Shown here: one piece after another, positions 61,359-64,000 of the stretch
Layout: each line of letters opens with the position of its first letter
Position numbering within the stretch: the first letter of the stretch is position 1
Assembly: GCA_003856375.1 (NCBI GenBank)
Contig: CP034120.1
Coordinates: 124,001 to 188,000 of the forward strand
DNA: 64,000 nucleotides
Direction: 5' to 3'
Source: Glaciecola amylolytica
GTDB taxonomy: Bacteria > Bacteroidota > Bacteroidia > Flavobacteriales_D > Crocinitomicaceae
Notes under the pieces: generated by a model
Told to the model about the DNA's origin: nothing
Database searches by the model: none
The model's input: the letters and a program-made list of their open reading frames with translations, nothing else
Position numbers and translations under genes: made by a program

Positions 61359-64000
61359 ATGAGATATTTTTACACACTAATTGTAAGTCTGCTATTAACC
61401 ACTACCTTGTTCGCTCAGAAGGTCGATTACGATAATGATAGTCGTTGGTTTTGGGGACTTAACATCGGGGCAACCTGGACAAAAACAGATATTCCGCATA
61501 AATTGGATCTGGGTTACGGATTGATTCTTGGACATCAATTCAATTACAATTACGGAAGACCTGTGAGCTTCGATTTACGGGCAAGATATCTGACCGGACT
61601 TTGGAAAGGATACAACACAGATTCTACGAACGTTTCCGGAAACCCGATTTATTCCGATTATAACTCACAAAATGATCCTGTGGCTTTGAACTTCGGAACA
61701 CGGACGCATGAATTGAGTCTGGAATTGGCAATTCACCTCAACAAACTGAGAGAACGAACAGGTTGGGATCCTTATATTTTCGGAGGAATCGGATATACCT
61801 GGTATCGTGCAAAAGGAGATTTGTATGGAAGTGACGGATATACTTATTTGTACGATTCTGTCAAACTGGCAACCGGAACATATACGCAACCGGAAGTTCA
61901 TGCATTGACGGATAAAAAATTCGAAACGGATTTGAATTCTCCTGCAAATATGGGACGTTTTATGCCGAGTGTCGGAATTGGTTTGGGATACCAGGCGGGA
62001 AAATGGTTCTCTTTGGGAATTGAACACAAGACAACGTTTACGATGACCGACAATTTTGACGGTCATGTGCAGGCAAAAGGAAAGTATAAAAACGATTGGT
62101 ACCATTATACGAGTTTCTATCTGAGATTCCATATCCGAAGACATTACGATAACACGACTTATCAGGATTCAATCCGTCCGCCGGTTGTAACGAACCCGGA
62201 GGTAACAAATCCTGATTGGACTCAACCGGTAAGAAATCCTCCGATTGTAGATATTACCAATCCGAGTGTTACAGGAACAACGGTGAATTCAAACAGTTAT
62301 GTGATCAAAGGACGCATTCAACGCGTAAGTTCAAACTCGAACGTGATTTTCCGCCAGAATGGAAATTACATCACGAACTTCTCTTTCAATCCTTCTACGC
62401 AGGAGTTCCAAAGTGTGGTAACTCTGGTTCCGGGACAAAATACGTTTGAATTAACCGGAACGAATGATTTCGGATCCGATATGGATCAAACGGTGATCAA
62501 TTATGTGAGAGAAACTCCGACACCTCCGGTTGTGACTTATTCCAATCCGAATTCGAATCCGACAACTGTTCAGAATCCGACGTTCAACCTGACGGGAACT
62601 GTTCTGAACGTAAGCGGGAAAGATAAAATTACGATGACTCTGAACGGAGCAGCTGTGAATTTCAATTACAACGGTTCAACAAGAGGAATTACTTCAACCT
62701 TGAATTTGATTACAGGTTCAAACATTGTAACGACAACCGGAACCAATCAATATGGTTCGGATAGTGAAACGGCTACGATTATTTACCAACCTCAGCAAGT
62801 GATTCAGCCGCCGGTTGTTTACTTTGTGAATCCGAATATCAATCCGTATACTGTTAATCAAAATACATTCACGTTAAATGCTGACGTATTGAATGTACAG
62901 GATGCGCAGCATGTAACGTTCAAACAAAACGGAACGATTAACAACAACTTTGCTTACAACGCACAGACGGATAAGTTTGCAAGTAATGTGATTCTGAATC
63001 CGGGACAAAACGTGTTTGAGGTGATTGGAACGAATGCGGCAGGTTCTGCATCAGCAACCACAATCATTATTTTCAACCGCATTGCTCCGAAACCTCCGAT
63101 TGTAACGATTACGAATCCGGGAACAAACCCGCTGGAAACTTCAAGCAGTGTATTTAATCTGAATGCAACGGTGTTGAACGTGACACAAAAGAGTCAGATT
63201 AAAGTGATTCTGAATGGAACGAATTTGCCGAATTTCAATTACAATGCCGGGACAAATGGTGTAACTGAAACATTGAATCTGGTTACCGGAGCCAATGTTG
63301 TGACAGTAACGGGAACAAACGCGGATGGTTCTGATTCGAAGCAAACAACGATTATTTACAAACCAGCAGCGATTGTTCAGCCTCCGGTTGTTCAGTTTAC
63401 GAATCCGAATGTAGATCCGTATTCGACATCTTCTGCAAGTTACAATGTAGCAGCTTCCGTTTTGAATGTAGCAAATCAAAGCGGGGTGAATGTGAATGTA
63501 AACGGAACAAACATTACGAACTTCACATTTGTAAATAGTTCGGCTTCGTTCCCTGTGAATTTGATCGAAGGAGCAAATATTATTACGGTAACTGGAACAA
63601 ACACTGCAGGAACAGCCAGCGAAACACAAACGATCCTTTATAGAAAACCGGTTGCGGTTCAACCTCCGGTTGTTTCGTTTATCGATCCGAATATGAATCC
63701 GGCAATATCGTTCAGTGCAACTTATCTGGTAAAAGCGCGTGTACGTTTTGTATCAGCTGCAAGTCAGATCGTTTTGAAAATAAACGGACAGGTTTCTACG
63801 AACTTCACGTATGTTGCATCAAGTGAAATGATGGAATTCACAACAGGATTGGTGAACGGTTCGAATGTGATTGAAATCACTGCAACAAATGCGGCAGGTT
63901 CTGATTCGAAAACCACTTTGATCAATTACCGTGCTCCGAATCCGACATTGCCTCCGGTGGTGACAATCACTTATCCTGCGGCTAATCCGCATACGGTGAA
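61359..64000 (+). CDS. Outer-membrane barrel protein with tandem Ig-like repeats, cut by the right edge
   Basis: An open frame of 880 codons runs from ATG at 61359 (MRYFYTLIVSLLLTTTLFAQ, a signal peptide) off the right edge. Residues about 25-280 are barrel-like (WFWGLNIGATWTKTDIPHK, FGGIGYTWYRAKGDLYGSDG, FYLRFHIRRHYDNTTY). From residue 294 follow six complete repeats of 94-96 residues and the start of a seventh. Each begins PPVV/I-T-x-x-NPN-x-NP, and has LNGT/A-x-x-x-NFNY, a central V/L-N-L-V/I-x-G-x-N and V-T-G-TN-x-x-G-S-x-S, typical of bacterial Ig-like or cadherin-like adhesin repeats. A small barrel followed by external repeats suggests a surface protein (inference). The C-terminus, possibly with an OmpA domain, is outside the window. 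Confidence 0.85.
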   Translation, partial: MRYFYTLIVSLLLTTTLFAQKVDYDNDSRWFWGLNIGATWTKTDIPHKLDLGYGLILGHQFNYNYGRPVSFDLRARYLTGLWKGYNTDSTNVSGNPIYSDYNSQNDPVALNFGTRTHELSLELAIHLNKLRERTGWDPYIFGGIGYTWYRAKGDLYGSDGYTYLYDSVKLATGTYTQPEVHALTDKKFETDLNSPANMGRFMPSVGIGLGYQAGKWFSLGIEHKTTFTMTDNFDGHVQAKGKYKNDWYHYTSFYLRFHIRRHYDNTTYQDSIRPPVVTNPEVTNPDWTQPVRNPPIVDITNPSVTGTTVNSNSYVIKGRIQRVSSNSNVIFRQNGNYITNFSFNPSTQEFQSVVTLVPGQNTFELTGTNDFGSDMDQTVINYVRETPTPPVVTYSNPNSNPTTVQNPTFNLTGTVLNVSGKDKITMTLNGAAVNFNYNGSTRGITSTLNLITGSNIVTTTGTNQYGSDSETATIIYQPQQVIQPPVVYFVNPNINPYTVNQNTFTLNADVLNVQDAQHVTFKQNGTINNNFAYNAQTDKFASNVILNPGQNVFEVIGTNAAGSASATTIIIFNRIAPKPPIVTITNPGTNPLETSSSVFNLNATVLNVTQKSQIKVILNGTNLPNFNYNAGTNGVTETLNLVTGANVVTVTGTNADGSDSKQTTIIYKPAAIVQPPVVQFTNPNVDPYSTSSASYNVAASVLNVANQSGVNVNVNGTNITNFTFVNSSASFPVNLIEGANIITVTGTNTAGTASETQTILYRKPVAVQPPVVSFIDPNMNPAISFSATYLVKARVRFVSAASQIVLKINGQVSTNFTYVASSEMMEFTTGLVNGSNVIEITATNAAGSDSKTTLINYRAPNPTLPPVVTITYPAANPHTV
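62238..64000 (+). repeat. Tandem protein repeats of about 285 bases
   Basis: Repeat starts, marked by CCT-CCG-G/A-TT, lie at 62238, 62523, 62808, 63093, 63381, 63663 and 63951, spaced 285, 285, 285, 288, 282 and 288 bases. Units are alike at protein level but diverged in DNA, apart from recurring stretches such as GGAACAAACGC and TCCGGTTGT. The array continues past the edge. Confidence 0.85.

Noticed and set aside
63141-63662. 173-codon antisense frame with many Cys and Arg in the Ig repeat array
   Set aside because: Its repetitive look mirrors the Ig repeats on the other strand.
62238-64000. CRISPR-like regular spacing of repeats
   Set aside because: Period of about 285 bases is in frame and explained by protein repeats; DNA copies are diverged and there are no short direct repeats with spacers.

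Overview
The window reads as a chromosomal stretch of a Bacteroidota bacterium, most likely a Flavobacteriales member close to the Crocinitomicaceae/Fluviicola type (lineage is inference). Evidence in the sequence: two proteins with type-A and one with type-B C-terminal sorting regions of the type IX secretion system (T9SS), a PorP/SprF-type protein next to the type-B one, SurA/PpiC/MoxR gene order, DUF1573 proteins, a DnaE with a fused N-terminal exonuclease, a carotenoid cluster, Bacteroidota-type promoters (TTTG, 18-21 bases, TAnnTTTG) and weak ribosome binding sites. No tRNA, rRNA, CRISPR array or insertion sequence was seen, and no gene-free gap exceeds 300 bases.

Layout. 1-2968 (minus): a two-gene operon, a calcineurin-like metallophosphoesterase followed by a NACHT-type STAND ATPase cut by the left edge. 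It looks like a defence-type module and is visibly AT-richer than what follows. 3261-10861: AcnB and AcnA, with a secreted Asp-box protein and a MORN-type protein between them. 11146-16449: a barrel plus coiled-coil protein, dapD, ruvX, def, a lipoprotein and three DUF1573 proteins. 16662-21050: dnaE. 21168-26453 (minus): an accessory stretch with a seven-blade FG-GAP T9SS cargo, a HExxH protein, a duplicated and partly decayed lipoprotein/peptidase pair, an orphan protein and a DUF2441-like protein.

26506-41519: a prolyl oligopeptidase, small proteins, a SirB1-like protein, a lipoprotein, the foldase/MoxR block, an imelysin lipoprotein, a two-gene envelope pair with an M48-like protein lacking its catalytic motif, and guaB. 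42467-47489 (minus): crtI, crtB, idi and a 6-pyruvoyl-tetrahydropterin-synthase-like gene form a tight operon, followed by a membrane protein and a photolyase. 47642-48475: a protein with the N-terminal leader of cargo proteins of extracellular contractile injection systems. 49436-52388: OmpA-like protein, lysC, YceI lipoprotein. 52539-56322: ftsX, DUF3098, uppP, truB, queA. 56402-57828: a Fic AMPylase with an HTH domain and a palindromic operator, and a CoA-binding protein. 57921-64000: OmpA lipoprotein, PorP/SprF protein, type-B T9SS cargo, and a barrel protein with about 95-residue Ig-like repeats running off the right edge.

Most promising for new biology: the phosphoesterase-NACHT pair at the left edge and the orphan injection-system-like cargo at 47642-48475. 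Secondary points are the Fic operator, the exonuclease-fused DnaE with a worn PHP site, and the decayed duplication at 25400-25900.
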